Counted from the stretch's first letter, positions 41,503 to 51,249 are shown. The stretch: DNA of 64,000 nucleotides from JANXSS01 sp040385645 (GCA_040385645.1 JAZKGZ010000015.1:124001-188000), one strand, 5' to 3'. The notes: a model not told the origin generated them from the sequence alone. Translations and numbers: made by a program.

Positions 41503-43041
41503 ATGTCCGAACCAGTTTCTCAAAATTTGTCACCTGCAACGTCCGAAGCGGCTGCAACACCTCCAACGCAACTGATGCCTGTCACGCCGATTGCGACCAT
41601 TCGTTTCGCCGACTTCGGGCTGGCACCTGAAATTCTGCGGGCTTTGACCGATCAGGGGTACGAGCATCCGACACCGATTCAAGCGGAGGCGATTCCCGTG
41701 GTGCTGCAGGGGCGGGATGTGATGGGTGCTGCACAAACCGGTACCGGCAAGACTGCCGGTTTTTCTCTACCGATCATACAACTGCTGCTTGCACACGCCA
41801 GCAACAGCATGTCGCCTGCTCGCCACCCGGTGCGCGCGCTGATCCTGACGCCGACTCGCGAGTTAGCGGATCAGGTCGCGGAAAACGTCAAGGCTTACTC
41901 CCGCCATACGCCGTTACGCTCGACCGTGGTCTTTGGCGGTATGGACATGGCACCACAGACGCTGGCCTTGCGCAACGGTGTCGAGATCGTCATTGCTACA
42001 CCCGGCCGTCTGCTCGATCATGTCCAGCAAAAAACCCTGAATCTATCTCAGACTCAAATTTTGGTGATGGACGAAGCCGACCGTATGTTGGACATGGGAT
42101 TTCTGCCGGATCTGCAGCGCATCATCAATCTGCTGCCGAAAGAGCGGCAGAACTTGATGTTCTCGGCGACATTTTCTACAGAAATTAAGAAGCTGGCCAG
42201 CAGCTTTCTCAATAATCCCGTCACCATCGAAGTGGCGCGCAGCAACGCTACTGCAGACCGGGTCACGCAAGTCGTCTATAAAGTGGATGAAGAGCATAAG
42301 CGTGATGCGGTCGCCCATCTCATCCGCGGCCGGGATTTGAAGCAGGTGCTGGTGTTCTCCAACACCAAGATCGGTGCCTCGCGTCTGGCGCGGCAACTGG
42401 AACAAGAAGGCGTCAAAGCCTCCGCCATTCACGGCGACAAATCGCAGAACGAACGCATGGCGGCGCTGGAAGCTTTTAAGAACGGTGAGGTCGATGTGTT
42501 GGTGGCTACCGATGTGGCAGCGCGTGGCCTGGATATTTCCGATCTGCCGTGCGTAATCAATTTCGATCTGCCTTACAACGCCGAGGATTATGTGCACCGT
42601 ATCGGTCGCACTGGTCGCGCCGGAGCTTCAGGTGATGCCATTTCTTTGTATTCCGACAAAGACGAACGGTTGCTTGCCGATATCGAAAAGATGATCAAGC
42701 ACAAATTCGTTCCGGCGCAGCTTGCGGGCTTCGTGCCACGAACGTTGCGTACGACCAGCTCGCAAAGCACTGCGGGCGGCAGTAGTGATGGTAGAAGCGG
42801 TGGGGTTGAGCGTAATGCCGAGCGCGGCAGCGGGCGCATACGCACTGTGTCGTCGGGTAGTTCAGCGTCTGCACGCAGCGCTTACCCGAGCGCTCAACGC
42901 CGTGAAAAAATCGACCCGTGGTTTCTCAAACCCTACGAACCTTCGGCGAGCGCTGTTCGTACGACGCCGCAGGCTGCTGGTACTGCCAAGCAGATCAAAC
43001 CCCGGATCGCTGCCTTGCTGGGCGGCATGCCCAAGCGCTAA
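41503..43041 (+). CDS. rhlE: DEAD-box ATP-dependent RNA helicase, RhlE type
   Basis: 512 residues. The helicase motifs appear in order: Q-motif (GYEHPTPIQAEAIP), motif I AQTGTGKTAG, Ia PTRELADQV, II MDEADRMLDMGF, III SAT, then the second lobe with VATDVAARGLDI and HRIGRTGRAG. A C-terminal tail of about 110 residues is rich in Ser, Gly and Arg, typical for RNA binding in RhlE. It unwinds short RNA duplexes in ribosome assembly and RNA turnover. A 30-residue Ala/Thr/Pro-rich lead precedes the core. Confidence 0.92.
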   Translation: MSEPVSQNLSPATSEAAATPPTQLMPVTPIATIRFADFGLAPEILRALTDQGYEHPTPIQAEAIPVVLQGRDVMGAAQTGTGKTAGFSLPIIQLLLAHASNSMSPARHPVRALILTPTRELADQVAENVKAYSRHTPLRSTVVFGGMDMAPQTLALRNGVEIVIATPGRLLDHVQQKTLNLSQTQILVMDEADRMLDMGFLPDLQRIINLLPKERQNLMFSATFSTEIKKLASSFLNNPVTIEVARSNATADRVTQVVYKVDEEHKRDAVAHLIRGRDLKQVLVFSNTKIGASRLARQLEQEGVKASAIHGDKSQNERMAALEAFKNGEVDVLVATDVAARGLDISDLPCVINFDLPYNAEDYVHRIGRTGRAGASGDAISLYSDKDERLLADIEKMIKHKFVPAQLAGFVPRTLRTTSSQSTAGGSSDGRSGGVERNAERGSGRIRTVSSGSSASARSAYPSAQRREKIDPWFLKPYEPSASAVRTTPQAAGTAKQIKPRIAALLGGMPKR

Positions 43042-43064
43042 CACCAATACGACCTAAGACTGAC

Positions 43065-43092
43065 TCGGGTGTTCACGCAAGCGCTCACCCGA
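43065..43092. other. Hairpin between the convergent rhlE and gluQ
   Basis: TCGGGTG (43065-43071) and CACCCGA (43086-43092) form a 7-bp stem with a 14-base loop. No T-run follows, so termination here is only possible. Confidence 0.3.
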
Positions 43093-43096
43093 ACGT

Positions 43097-44026
43097 CTAC
43101 AACGAATAACGTGCAGCCCACTTGGCAATCGCCTCTTGCCAGAACCTTTTAAGCGAATTCCCGGGCGTGATTTCCAGGCCGAGCACGCTCGCTGCAGCAA
43201 CCAGTTGCTGATGCACGTCATGGTGCTCCAATGGGATTGCGCCATCCTGCTTCGATAATTTTCTGCCGCTCGTGTCTAGCAACAATGGAACATGCAGATA
43301 GCGCGGTGTCGGCAAATTCAGCCAACGCTGCAGGTATATCTGGCGCGGCGTCGAGTCCAGCAGATCCATACCGCGCACCACATGCGTGACGCTTTGCGCG
43401 GCATCGTCGACGACGACGGCCAATTGATATGCCCAAAAATTATCTGCACGTCGTAGTACGAAGTCCCCCACGTCGGTTGAAAGATGCTGCGTCACCGCAC
43501 CACAAAAGCGATCGTCGAATCGAATGCATTCATTTGATTCTCCTAGCTGCGGCACACGGATGCGCAATGCGCGTACAGTCTTGCCTGGGGCCATGCCATG
43601 CCGGCAAATGCCGGGGTATGGCTGCGCAACTTTTACCTCTACCGCTACGTGCCTGTTCGAATCGGCAATTTCACGCCGGGAGCAACCGCACGGATAGATC
43701 AGGTCACCAAGTTTTTGCACAGCTGCCGCGTAGAGGTCGCTACGGGTGCTTTGCCAAACTATTTCCCCATCAGACTCCATACCGAACGCTGCCAGGGTTT
43801 GCAGAATAGATTCTGCAGCGCCCGGTACGGTACGCGCCCGATCCACATCCTCCATGCGGACCAGCCAAGTGCCATGATGCGCGCGCGCATCCAGATAGCT
43901 CGCCACGGCGGCCACGAGCGAGCCGGCGTGCAGGAACCCCGTCGGGGAAGGTGCGAACCTGCCGATGTAGTGACCTATATGGTTGCCAACACGGCTGCCG
44001 ATATTACGATCCCTAGATGCCGACAT
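43097..44026 (-). CDS. gluQ: Glutamyl-Q tRNA(Asp) synthetase GluQ
   Basis: 309 residues, comprising the catalytic half of a glutamyl-tRNA synthetase only: GRFAPSPTGFLHAGSLVAA holds the HIGH-type site, LVRMEDVD follows, CGCSRREI with a later Cys is the zinc site, and KLSKQDGA is the KMSKS-type loop. The anticodon-binding domain is absent, as expected. The enzyme attaches glutamate to the queuosine base of tRNA-Asp; queG, which completes queuosine, is also in this window. The start may be one of a few codons near the N-terminus. Confidence 0.93.
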   Translation of the reverse strand: MSASRDRNIGSRVGNHIGHYIGRFAPSPTGFLHAGSLVAAVASYLDARAHHGTWLVRMEDVDRARTVPGAAESILQTLAAFGMESDGEIVWQSTRSDLYAAAVQKLGDLIYPCGCSRREIADSNRHVAVEVKVAQPYPGICRHGMAPGKTVRALRIRVPQLGESNECIRFDDRFCGAVTQHLSTDVGDFVLRRADNFWAYQLAVVVDDAAQSVTHVVRGMDLLDSTPRQIYLQRWLNLPTPRYLHVPLLLDTSGRKLSKQDGAIPLEHHDVHQQLVAAASVLGLEITPGNSLKRFWQEAIAKWAARYSL

Positions 44027-44124
44027 AAGAACCGCTGCGAGACGAAAGCTTGGCCTGTATTGATTGCGTTGTCAGGTATTGGTGTAAATTTGTCATGTCC
44101 ACTGAACTTACCGGAGAAACTTCT

Positions 44125-44826
44125 GTGATTACATTACGCAAGGCAAACGAACGAGGCCATGGCAACCACGGCTGGTTAGACTCTTTCCACAGCTTCTCAT
44201 TTGCCGATTATATGGATCCCGAGCATATGGGTTTCGGCCCGTTGCGGGTAATCAATGAAGACAAAATCGAACCGGGTGCAGGTTTCGGTACGCATGGTCA
44301 CAAAAATATGGAAATCGTCACCTATGTGCTCGAGGGCGAATTGGCTCATAAGGATAGCCTCGGTACGGGTAGCGTCATTCGCCCCGGAGACGTGCAGCGT
44401 ATGAGCGCCGGCACTGGCGTGCGCCATTCGGAATACAACCATTCACAAGACAAGGGCGTGCATCTGCTGCAAATATGGATCGAACCCAATGCCGTCGGCA
44501 TCGAGCCGAGCTACGAGGAAAAGCGTTTTTCATCCGCTGAAAAAGAAGGACGGTTGCGGGTGGTGGCGTCAGCCGATGCGCGCGAAGGTTCGGTACTGAT
44601 TCATCAGGATGCAAGTCTTTATACCGGGTTGTTCGACGGCGAACAACAAGCAACGCTGCCCCTGGCACCGGGCCGGCTGGCTTACGTGCATGCGGTTCGT
44701 GGCGAAATAACGGTGAATGGTCAGCACCTGCAAGCGGGTGATGCCGCAAAATTCACTGATGAGCGTGAAGTGCGGATCGAAAGCGGCAGCAACGCCGAAG
44801 TGCTGGTGTTCGATCTGCCGCAATAA
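44125..44826 (+). CDS. Pirin-family bicupin protein (YhhW-like)
   Basis: 233 residues when started at GTG 44125, which has GGAG 9 bases upstream and gives an N-terminus (ITLRKANERGHGNHGWLDSFH) aligned with E. coli YhhW (231 residues). Upstream in-frame ATG codons (44050, 44095) would add non-conserved residues. The first cupin domain has the metal-binding pattern FGTHGHKNMEIVTYVLEGELAHKDS and later SAGTGVRHSEYN. YhhW-type pirins can act as quercetin dioxygenases in vitro, but their role in the cell is unsettled. Divergent from gluQ. Confidence 0.87.
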   Translation: MITLRKANERGHGNHGWLDSFHSFSFADYMDPEHMGFGPLRVINEDKIEPGAGFGTHGHKNMEIVTYVLEGELAHKDSLGTGSVIRPGDVQRMSAGTGVRHSEYNHSQDKGVHLLQIWIEPNAVGIEPSYEEKRFSSAEKEGRLRVVASADAREGSVLIHQDASLYTGLFDGEQQATLPLAPGRLAYVHAVRGEITVNGQHLQAGDAAKFTDEREVRIESGSNAEVLVFDLPQ

Positions 44827-44982
44827 TTGCGGCCTCGCTTGCAGCTTCGGTTGTGTCTTGGTTGCAGCTATTTTGGCTGTCATCCGGGTAAGCATTCGCG
44901 ATACAATCTACGGCTTTACGAACAACCCCGTTTGAATACCTAAAGCATGCGCGCTAGGAAATCTTGAGGGTTAGGAATAGTT

Positions 44983-45981
44983 ATGTCTGATCAGTTCAAC
45001 GACCTCGCAGAACGCGGCGGCGTTCAATCTTTTGCTGGAAAGAAAGTTTGGATCACCGGGCACAAAGGTATGCTCGGCTCGGCCGTCGTGCGCAGTTTTG
45101 CAGGAGAAAACGCCGAGTTGCTATTGACCTCGCGTACGCAGCTCGATCTGACCGATCAGGCCGCCGTTCATGACTGGATGCACACACACAAGCCCGAGCT
45201 GGTGTTCCATGTTGGGGCAAAGGTCGGCGGCATTCATGCGAATGCAACACTGCCAGCGGATTTCTTACGAGAGAACCTGCTGATTCAATTGAATGTCATC
45301 GACGGTGCTTACCGCGTAGGCGTGAAGAAGCTGGTATTCGTCGCATCGAACTGTACCTATCCCACCAATGCCGCCCAGCCCATTGCTGAAGATGCGTTGC
45401 TCACCGGCCCGCTCGACGCCAACATTCGTTCCTATGCCGTGAGCAAAATCGCCGGCATTGAAATGTGTCGCGCCTACCGTACGCAGTTCGGCTGCAATTT
45501 CGTCTCCGTCATCCCGCCGAACCTCTATGGGCCGGGCGACAATTACCACCCGCAGCATAGCCATGTGGTCGCTGGCATACTGCGCCGCACGCATGAAGCA
45601 AAACTGGCCGGTGGCTCCGAATTCGTGGTCTGGGGCGACGGCACGCCGCGTCGTGAACTGCTGCACGTCGATGACCTTGCCGACGCGATGAAATGCATTA
45701 TGCAGGCTGCAACCACGCACGACTTATATAACGTCGGCTGTAACAGCGACCTGGCAATATCAGAGCTGGCGATGATCATCGCCGACATCGTCGGCTTCAC
45801 CGGTGAAATCGTCTACGACCGCACCAAGCCCAACGGTACGATGCGCAAACTCCTCGACAGCAGCCGTATCCGTGCACTCGGCTGGACGCCTAAAATCGCC
45901 GCGAAAGACGGCTTGCGTACTGCCTACGCCGACCTGCTGCATCTGCTTAACGATGCCAATGCCGGCGGCCGAATCGGTTGA
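44983..45981 (+). CDS. GDP-L-fucose synthase-like epimerase/reductase, divergent copy
   Basis: 332 residues from ATG 44983, with AGGAAT about 5 bases upstream. A Rossmann glycine motif (GHKGMLGSAVV) and the short-chain dehydrogenase pair Tyr-x3-Lys (SYAVSKIAG) are present. The epimerase Cys in SNCTYP and the His in HPQHSHVV are also kept. It aligns with the second copy at 57.7 kb but differs at usually fixed positions: SNCTYP for SSCIYP, DANIRSY for EPTNEPY. It may make the same sugar from the Gmd product or a related nucleotide deoxyhexose. It opens the polysaccharide cluster, followed 37 bases later by a glycosyltransferase. Confidence 0.82.
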   Translation: MSDQFNDLAERGGVQSFAGKKVWITGHKGMLGSAVVRSFAGENAELLLTSRTQLDLTDQAAVHDWMHTHKPELVFHVGAKVGGIHANATLPADFLRENLLIQLNVIDGAYRVGVKKLVFVASNCTYPTNAAQPIAEDALLTGPLDANIRSYAVSKIAGIEMCRAYRTQFGCNFVSVIPPNLYGPGDNYHPQHSHVVAGILRRTHEAKLAGGSEFVVWGDGTPRRELLHVDDLADAMKCIMQAATTHDLYNVGCNSDLAISELAMIIADIVGFTGEIVYDRTKPNGTMRKLLDSSRIRALGWTPKIAAKDGLRTAYADLLHLLNDANAGGRIG

Positions 45982-46018
45982 TCCGGCTACATGCCTAAAC
46001 AAGATGGGATAAACACGA

Positions 46019-47983
46019 ATGCCTGAAGTATTTTCTTTGCCTGAAGGCATCGTCAGAAGATTTGCCGTCGTCAAACTCTGGCCAGACATTCAAACGGCGG
46101 AAGACGAATGCATCGCACGCCTGAAAATTGCAGCGCGCTCGATGAACATCGAATGCATCGAGATTCATGCAGACGGCAGTCTGCTGACGAACCCTTTAGT
46201 GAAGGTATCGAAGAGCACGGTCGATTTCGTGCTGCATCTGCATTACGACACGCCGAAGCGGTACGACGCATTTTCTTTTGTCGCACTCTGGAACCCGCTA
46301 CGTTTTTATCACGAGTGGGGCTATGCCCGGTGCTCACGCAATCTCACGACCCACGACGACTTCATCAGTTGCAGCGCAACCGCAGCCGACGACCATGTGC
46401 TGCGTATGATTCGTGGTCAGGCCACGCACCTGCCGGCAGTGTTCAACCTCTATCATTCCACTGCCGGCGTGGTGCATCCGCCTTCCTTAGGTGAGGGCAA
46501 GCTGTTTTACGCCGGCATCAATTGGGAAGCAATCAGCGGCGGTAAATCCCGTCATCAGGAAGTCTTGAAACGCCTGGATAAAACCGGGCTCATGAGCATC
46601 TACGGCCCGCAGATGTTCCAGGGCGTCAAAGTATGGGCAGGTTACGAAAGCTATGTCGACGAAGTGCCGTTCGACGGCATCTCGATGATCGATGAAATTT
46701 CCCGTGCGGGTGTGGCATTGGTGCTTTCGTCGCAAGCGCACAAGGATTCCGAGTTGATGTCGAACCGGTTGTTCGAAAGCATCGCCGCCGGTGCACTGGT
46801 GATCTGCGATGAAAATCCGTTCGCCAAACGATTCTTCGGCGATGCGCTGTTGTATATCGATGGCCGCACGCCGGTCGAGCAAATGGTCGTCGATATCACC
46901 CGCCATCTCGACTGGGCCAGAAACCATCGCCTGCAGGCACTGGCAATGATTCGCAAGGCTCAGGCAATCTTCACCGAGCAATTTACACTTACGCGCAATC
47001 TTGCCGATCTCTATAGCGGTTTGCTGGATCGCCGCCGGTCACTGTTGGCGAGGCAGAACCCGCCGGATGCAGCCCCTGTAAAAATCAGCTTGAACCTACT
47101 GATGCCGGCGTATTCCGAAGCAACTTTGCGTGCTCATGTCAAAAGCGTGGAAGTCCAGGAGTATCAGAATTTTTCAGCGACGCTATATATCGACGCTTGC
47201 GATGCCGAACGCTATCGGGAAACCATTCTGGCAGCACTGCAAAAATCACGTTCTCCGATCAAGCTCGTAGAGATCGATTTCTGGGATTACGGCATCCACC
47301 CGGAAATCAAGGCAGGCCGCAAATTGGGCCAAATATTTTACGGTCTGCTTCTAGCAGCCGTCGGGCACGATGCGTTCGTCGTCGTAGCACCCAATGAAAC
47401 GCTATTTTCCAATCACCTCGGGGTGCTGGCTGGTGCCCTCCAGCGCGACCCGTACGTTGATTGCGCGGCCACTGCCGTGATCCTAATCGATGGCGATGCG
47501 CCGGTCCATGCCGTACACGAATTGATCGATTTCGGGCACGTGGATCGTGCCGGCCCACCCGGTTACGGGCGGTTCATCTTCCGTATGGCAGGCATTCCCG
47601 ACGACATCCATATCGCTTTGCCATATCTCGATGGCAGGCCCCTGGCGGTACTGGCCGGAGGCAAAACCATCGATCAGCAATTGCCGGCTACCGTCACCAT
47701 CGACCTGGCAACCGAATTTCCGGCACGCACCTGGGACGAAGCTGCAGAAAACGAAGTCATCCGCAGCTTTAGTCCCGATGCTTTCAAGCTGGCAACCGGC
47801 TTCGGGCCGAGGCCGCAAATACGTTGTGCAGCACACGCGCAGGGCGGCACTGGCGACATGACGATCGGCCAATTCGGCCGTAAACTTTTCAATCGCCGCT
47901 GGGTAGGCGTGCAGGTAGACGCCATTCGCAAGCAAGGCCTGGCCAAACGCATGCAAGTTTTCAGGCGGAAGTTAGGTCTGTGA
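46019..47983 (+). CDS. Two-domain glycosyltransferase (CgeB-like plus GT-A-like)
   Basis: 654 residues, no signal or membrane segment. The N-terminal ~350 residues resemble CgeB-like glycosyltransferases: LHLHYDTPKRYDAFSFVALWNPLRFY, KLFYAGINWE, and a late SNRLFESIAAGALVICDENPFAKRFFG that matches the donor-binding end of GT-B enzymes. The remaining ~300 residues begin LNLLMPAYSEATLRAHVKSVEVQEYQNFSATLYIDACD, the opening of a family-2-like GT-A domain, but without a convincing DxD. The enzyme probably adds one or two sugars to the O-polysaccharide. Its stop overlaps the exporter permease start by 4 bases. Domain calls are by eye. Confidence 0.65.
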   Translation: MPEVFSLPEGIVRRFAVVKLWPDIQTAEDECIARLKIAARSMNIECIEIHADGSLLTNPLVKVSKSTVDFVLHLHYDTPKRYDAFSFVALWNPLRFYHEWGYARCSRNLTTHDDFISCSATAADDHVLRMIRGQATHLPAVFNLYHSTAGVVHPPSLGEGKLFYAGINWEAISGGKSRHQEVLKRLDKTGLMSIYGPQMFQGVKVWAGYESYVDEVPFDGISMIDEISRAGVALVLSSQAHKDSELMSNRLFESIAAGALVICDENPFAKRFFGDALLYIDGRTPVEQMVVDITRHLDWARNHRLQALAMIRKAQAIFTEQFTLTRNLADLYSGLLDRRRSLLARQNPPDAAPVKISLNLLMPAYSEATLRAHVKSVEVQEYQNFSATLYIDACDAERYRETILAALQKSRSPIKLVEIDFWDYGIHPEIKAGRKLGQIFYGLLLAAVGHDAFVVVAPNETLFSNHLGVLAGALQRDPYVDCAATAVILIDGDAPVHAVHELIDFGHVDRAGPPGYGRFIFRMAGIPDDIHIALPYLDGRPLAVLAGGKTIDQQLPATVTIDLATEFPARTWDEAAENEVIRSFSPDAFKLATGFGPRPQIRCAAHAQGGTGDMTIGQFGRKLFNRRWVGVQVDAIRKQGLAKRMQVFRRKLGL

Positions 47984-48810
47984 ATCCGCATGCACCTGCG
48001 CCCGTCTCTCCAGCATCTCTGTTGCACAGTGCCTGGCGTAATCGCGAGTTGATCGTTCAACTTACCAAGCGCGATGTGATCGGCCGCTACAAGGGATCGG
48101 TGTTGGGGCTGGTTTGGTCGTTCGTCAATCCAGTGGTGCTGCTGACAATTTATACATTGGTATTTTCAGTAGTATTCAAGGCGCGCTGGGGAATAGGGGA
48201 ACCCGAGAGCCGTTCCCAATTCGCGATTTTGCTATTCGTCGGCATGATCGTGCACAGTCTGTTCTCCGAAGCGCTGATTCGAGCACCGAGCTTGATCCTG
48301 GCGAACGTGAGTTACGTAAAAAAGATCGTCTTTCCGCTAGAAATTCTGCCCATCGTGGCAATGGGTACTTCACTTTTTCATGCGGTGGTCAACGTGCTGG
48401 TATTGTCCGCAGCCCTTGTATTGGTCAATGGCACGTTGCCATGGCAGGCAGTTTTTCTACCGCTAGTACTTGTGCCGCTGGTGATCCTGTCGCTCGGCTT
48501 TGCCTGGGGCTTGGCCTCGCTCGGCGTATTTTTGCGCGACGTCGCCCAGCCGATCGGCCTGGCAATGACGGTTCTATTGTTCGCCTCGCCCGTGTTTTAT
48601 CCGGTCTCGGCGCTTCCACTAGCAGTGCAGCCCTGGCTGATGTTGAATCCATTGACATTCATCATCGAGCAATCCCGTGCAGTGCTGATTCAAGGGCAGC
48701 TACCCGACTTGCCGGGTTTGCTGGTCTATAGCGTCGTGTCGTTGGTGGTGGCCTGGAGTGGCTACGCGTGGTTTCAGAAAACGCGGAAGGGGTTTGCGAA
48801 TGTCCTCTGA
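47980..48810 (+). CDS. wzm: ABC-2 type polysaccharide exporter permease (Wzm)
   Basis: 276 residues, starting at GTG 47980 that overlaps the previous stop (GTGA). Six hydrophobic helices and the family segments LVQLTKRDVIGRYKGSVLGLVWSFVNP-type N-terminus and SPVFYPVSALP near helix 5 identify an O-antigen/teichoic-acid type ABC-2 exporter. It moves the undecaprenyl-linked polysaccharide to the periplasm, powered by the ATPase that follows with an 11-base overlap. The presence of Wzm/Wzt and no Wzx/Wzy in the cluster points to the ABC-dependent assembly route. Confidence 0.9.
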   Translation: MNPHAPAPVSPASLLHSAWRNRELIVQLTKRDVIGRYKGSVLGLVWSFVNPVVLLTIYTLVFSVVFKARWGIGEPESRSQFAILLFVGMIVHSLFSEALIRAPSLILANVSYVKKIVFPLEILPIVAMGTSLFHAVVNVLVLSAALVLVNGTLPWQAVFLPLVLVPLVILSLGFAWGLASLGVFLRDVAQPIGLAMTVLLFASPVFYPVSALPLAVQPWLMLNPLTFIIEQSRAVLIQGQLPDLPGLLVYSVVSLVVAWSGYAWFQKTRKGFANVL

Positions 48811-50149
48811 TGATATCGCGATCAGCGTCCAGCATATTTCGAAGCGCTACGATCTGTTTGGTAAGCCTAGCGATCAATTGAAGCAGTTCGTTTTGCCACG
48901 GTTGCAGCGCCTGGCCGGCATTAAGAAAAAAAATTATTTTCAGGAATTTTGGGCACTGTCGGATGTGTCGTTCGAGGTAAAGAAAGGCGAATCCTTCGGC
49001 ATCGTTGGTAGAAACGGCAGCGGTAAAAGCACGCTATTGCAAATTATTACCGGAACCCTCACACCGACTACTGGCACCGTTTCCACGCGTGGAAGGATTG
49101 CCGCGCTGCTGGAGCTTGGTTCGGGTTTCAATCCGGATTTCACAGGGCGTGAGAACGTCTACCTGAATGCTGCATTGCTCGGCTTTTCGAGGGAACAGAT
49201 CGAGGAGCGGTTCGACGCCATTGCAGCCTTTGCCGATATCGGCCAGCATCTCGATCAACCCGTAAAATCGTATTCGAGTGGCATGATCGTGCGTTTGGCA
49301 ATCGCCGTGCAAACGCAGGTCGATCCTGACATCTTGATCGTGGATGAAGCGCTGGCCGTGGGCGATGCGCTCTTCCAGAAACGCTGCTACCGCCAGATCG
49401 ACAGGTTGCTAGACAATGGCTGCACGCTATTATTCGTGTCTCACGATCAGGAAATCGTTCGTAGCTTGACAACCAGAGCACTATTTCTACATCAGGGCAT
49501 GCCTCGCAACTACGGCAGTTCGGCTGAGGTGCTGTTCTCTTATCGAGAGTTTCTACAGCAGGAAGAAGAGGCCGCTTTTCGCAGCCTTCAACAAAATACC
49601 GAAGTCAAGAAATCTGCCAGCAGAAGTGATAGCTCTTATGGGAATCTGGATGTCGAAATTTTGTCTGTCAAGATTTTTGATGCTAATGACGCAGCGCAGG
49701 CAGTGCTTTATGCGGGTGACACAATGCGCCTTTCCATCGAATGTGTCAGCCATTGCGATATTGAAAACCTGAACGTCGCCTTTCGCATACGAACCAAAGA
49801 AGGCATCAAGGTAACTACATGGGGCACGTTAAATCAGGATATGCCGCATTTCACGACCGCTCCGGAAAGTACCTTTTGGCATCGTAAATTTACAAAAGGC
49901 GAAGCCTTTACCGTTGATTTTGTCGGCACTTGCAGCCTGGCTGCAAATTTATATGAAATTCAGGCCGTGGTTGCGGTTGAATACGACCAGTACTATGCCA
50001 ACCAGCGCATTTTGCATTGGCTAGATGAAGCCGCGCACCTCACAGTAGTACAGAAGAGCAGGGAGTATGTTTTTGATGGCGTGTGCGATCTTGGCCTGCG
50101 GTATGTAGAAAATGCCAGTTCGAACGCAATACATGGAGTCTCGCAGTGA
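48800..50149 (+). CDS. wzt: Polysaccharide exporter ATP-binding protein (Wzt) with C-terminal domain
   Basis: 449 residues from ATG 48800 (AAGGGG about 8 bases upstream). The ATPase half has Walker A GRNGSGKST, signature YSSGM, Walker B ILIVDEALAVGD and the switch His in SHD. A coiled linker leads to a C-terminal beta-rich domain (about 300-430, YAGDTMRLSIECVSHCDIENLNVAFRIRTKEG) like the Wzt carbohydrate-binding domain that recognises a modified chain end before export. That implies a capped polymer, and a methyltransferase follows directly (4-base overlap). Pairs with the permease upstream. Confidence 0.92.
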   Translation: MSSDDIAISVQHISKRYDLFGKPSDQLKQFVLPRLQRLAGIKKKNYFQEFWALSDVSFEVKKGESFGIVGRNGSGKSTLLQIITGTLTPTTGTVSTRGRIAALLELGSGFNPDFTGRENVYLNAALLGFSREQIEERFDAIAAFADIGQHLDQPVKSYSSGMIVRLAIAVQTQVDPDILIVDEALAVGDALFQKRCYRQIDRLLDNGCTLLFVSHDQEIVRSLTTRALFLHQGMPRNYGSSAEVLFSYREFLQQEEEAAFRSLQQNTEVKKSASRSDSSYGNLDVEILSVKIFDANDAAQAVLYAGDTMRLSIECVSHCDIENLNVAFRIRTKEGIKVTTWGTLNQDMPHFTTAPESTFWHRKFTKGEAFTVDFVGTCSLAANLYEIQAVVAVEYDQYYANQRILHWLDEAAHLTVVQKSREYVFDGVCDLGLRYVENASSNAIHGVSQ

Positions 50150-51249
50150 CGCAACGCGAAAGGCGCCTGCCGCAAGGCATTACCAATTTTATTTACAAGA
50201 ACCGGGGTATGAAAGCGCGGCAGACCCGGCCTGCGCTCGCTGATGCGCTAACCCCCTCGTTAAACTCCCTAATCGAACAAATGCATGCTCGGCTTGAGCA
50301 TACTGAAAAACAGCTTGACGACGTGCTGACGTTATTACGCTATACGGAGGAGCGTACCAGGACCAACGAAGCCTTAATCCGGGAATCGCTCATCCTCGTA
50401 CATGCAACGGAACGAAGATCGCAAACTCTGCAATTTCAGGGTGCCCGAATGCTGGATGAAAGCAGCTATCAAATCGACATGCTGCGCAAGTGGTATATCG
50501 AATCGATGCCGGCCACTTTAAAGCTGGAGCAGCAGTCTGCTTTTGCAAAAGTTCATGATATTAAAATCGCGACCGACCATCCGATTGCCCTAACCAGCAA
50601 CGACCATCTGGAACCCGACTCTACAACTGAAGGATTGGTCAGGCCCACGCAGTTCGTTAGACATTGCATCGATGTGCTCGGCCCAGACATTAGATGTCTG
50701 GAACTAGGAGCGGGTGCCGCGGGATTGTTGTTTGAGTACATACAAAACGGGCTAGTAGCGATCGGCATTGATGGCTCCGATTACTGCAAGAAAAATAGGA
50801 TTGGTTACTGGCCGCTAATACCGGGGAATTTATTCACCTGCGACCTCACGCATCCGTTTCGTTTCCACAGGGAAGCCGACTCCGAAACGATGAAATTCAA
50901 TTTGATTACTGCTTGGGAAGTGTTCGAGCACATAGCAGAAGCGGATTTAAGCCAGACTCTCGCCAACGTTGCCACGCATTTGGAACCGGAGGGGTATTTC
51001 ATTGGCTCGATTTCGATGATCGAGTATCTCGATAAAAATGGCCGTCCGTATCACGTCACGTTAAAGCCCCGCACCTGGTGGAAAGAAAAATTTGAGAAAG
51101 AGGGCTTGTACATTGTTGACGATCATCCCTTCAATGCGCGTTTGTTTTGTCGCGGGAATGGCCCGCGGTTTCAGGATTTTCACAATTATTTTAATCAGCC
51201 AGAAGATGGCTTTCACTTTGCAGCACGGAAAGTTTCGCCTGATTACTGA
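50146..51249 (+). CDS. SAM-dependent methyltransferase with N-terminal coiled coil
   Basis: 367 residues from GTG 50146, overlapping the Wzt stop (GTGA) with GGAG 8 bases upstream. Residues about 35-120 form a helical, probably coiled segment (LNSLIEQMHARLEHTEKQLDDVLTLLR). The Rossmann part starts near 180 with CLELGAGAAGLLFEYI, then DGSDYCKKN, and a class I methyltransferase fold ending in FAARKVS. Together with Wzt's C-terminal domain it could place the terminal methyl group that stops chain growth, as WbdD does in E. coli O9a. That role is inferred from position and architecture. Confidence 0.72.
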   Translation: MTQRERRLPQGITNFIYKNRGMKARQTRPALADALTPSLNSLIEQMHARLEHTEKQLDDVLTLLRYTEERTRTNEALIRESLILVHATERRSQTLQFQGARMLDESSYQIDMLRKWYIESMPATLKLEQQSAFAKVHDIKIATDHPIALTSNDHLEPDSTTEGLVRPTQFVRHCIDVLGPDIRCLELGAGAAGLLFEYIQNGLVAIGIDGSDYCKKNRIGYWPLIPGNLFTCDLTHPFRFHREADSETMKFNLITAWEVFEHIAEADLSQTLANVATHLEPEGYFIGSISMIEYLDKNGRPYHVTLKPRTWWKEKFEKEGLYIVDDHPFNARLFCRGNGPRFQDFHNYFNQPEDGFHFAARKVSPDY

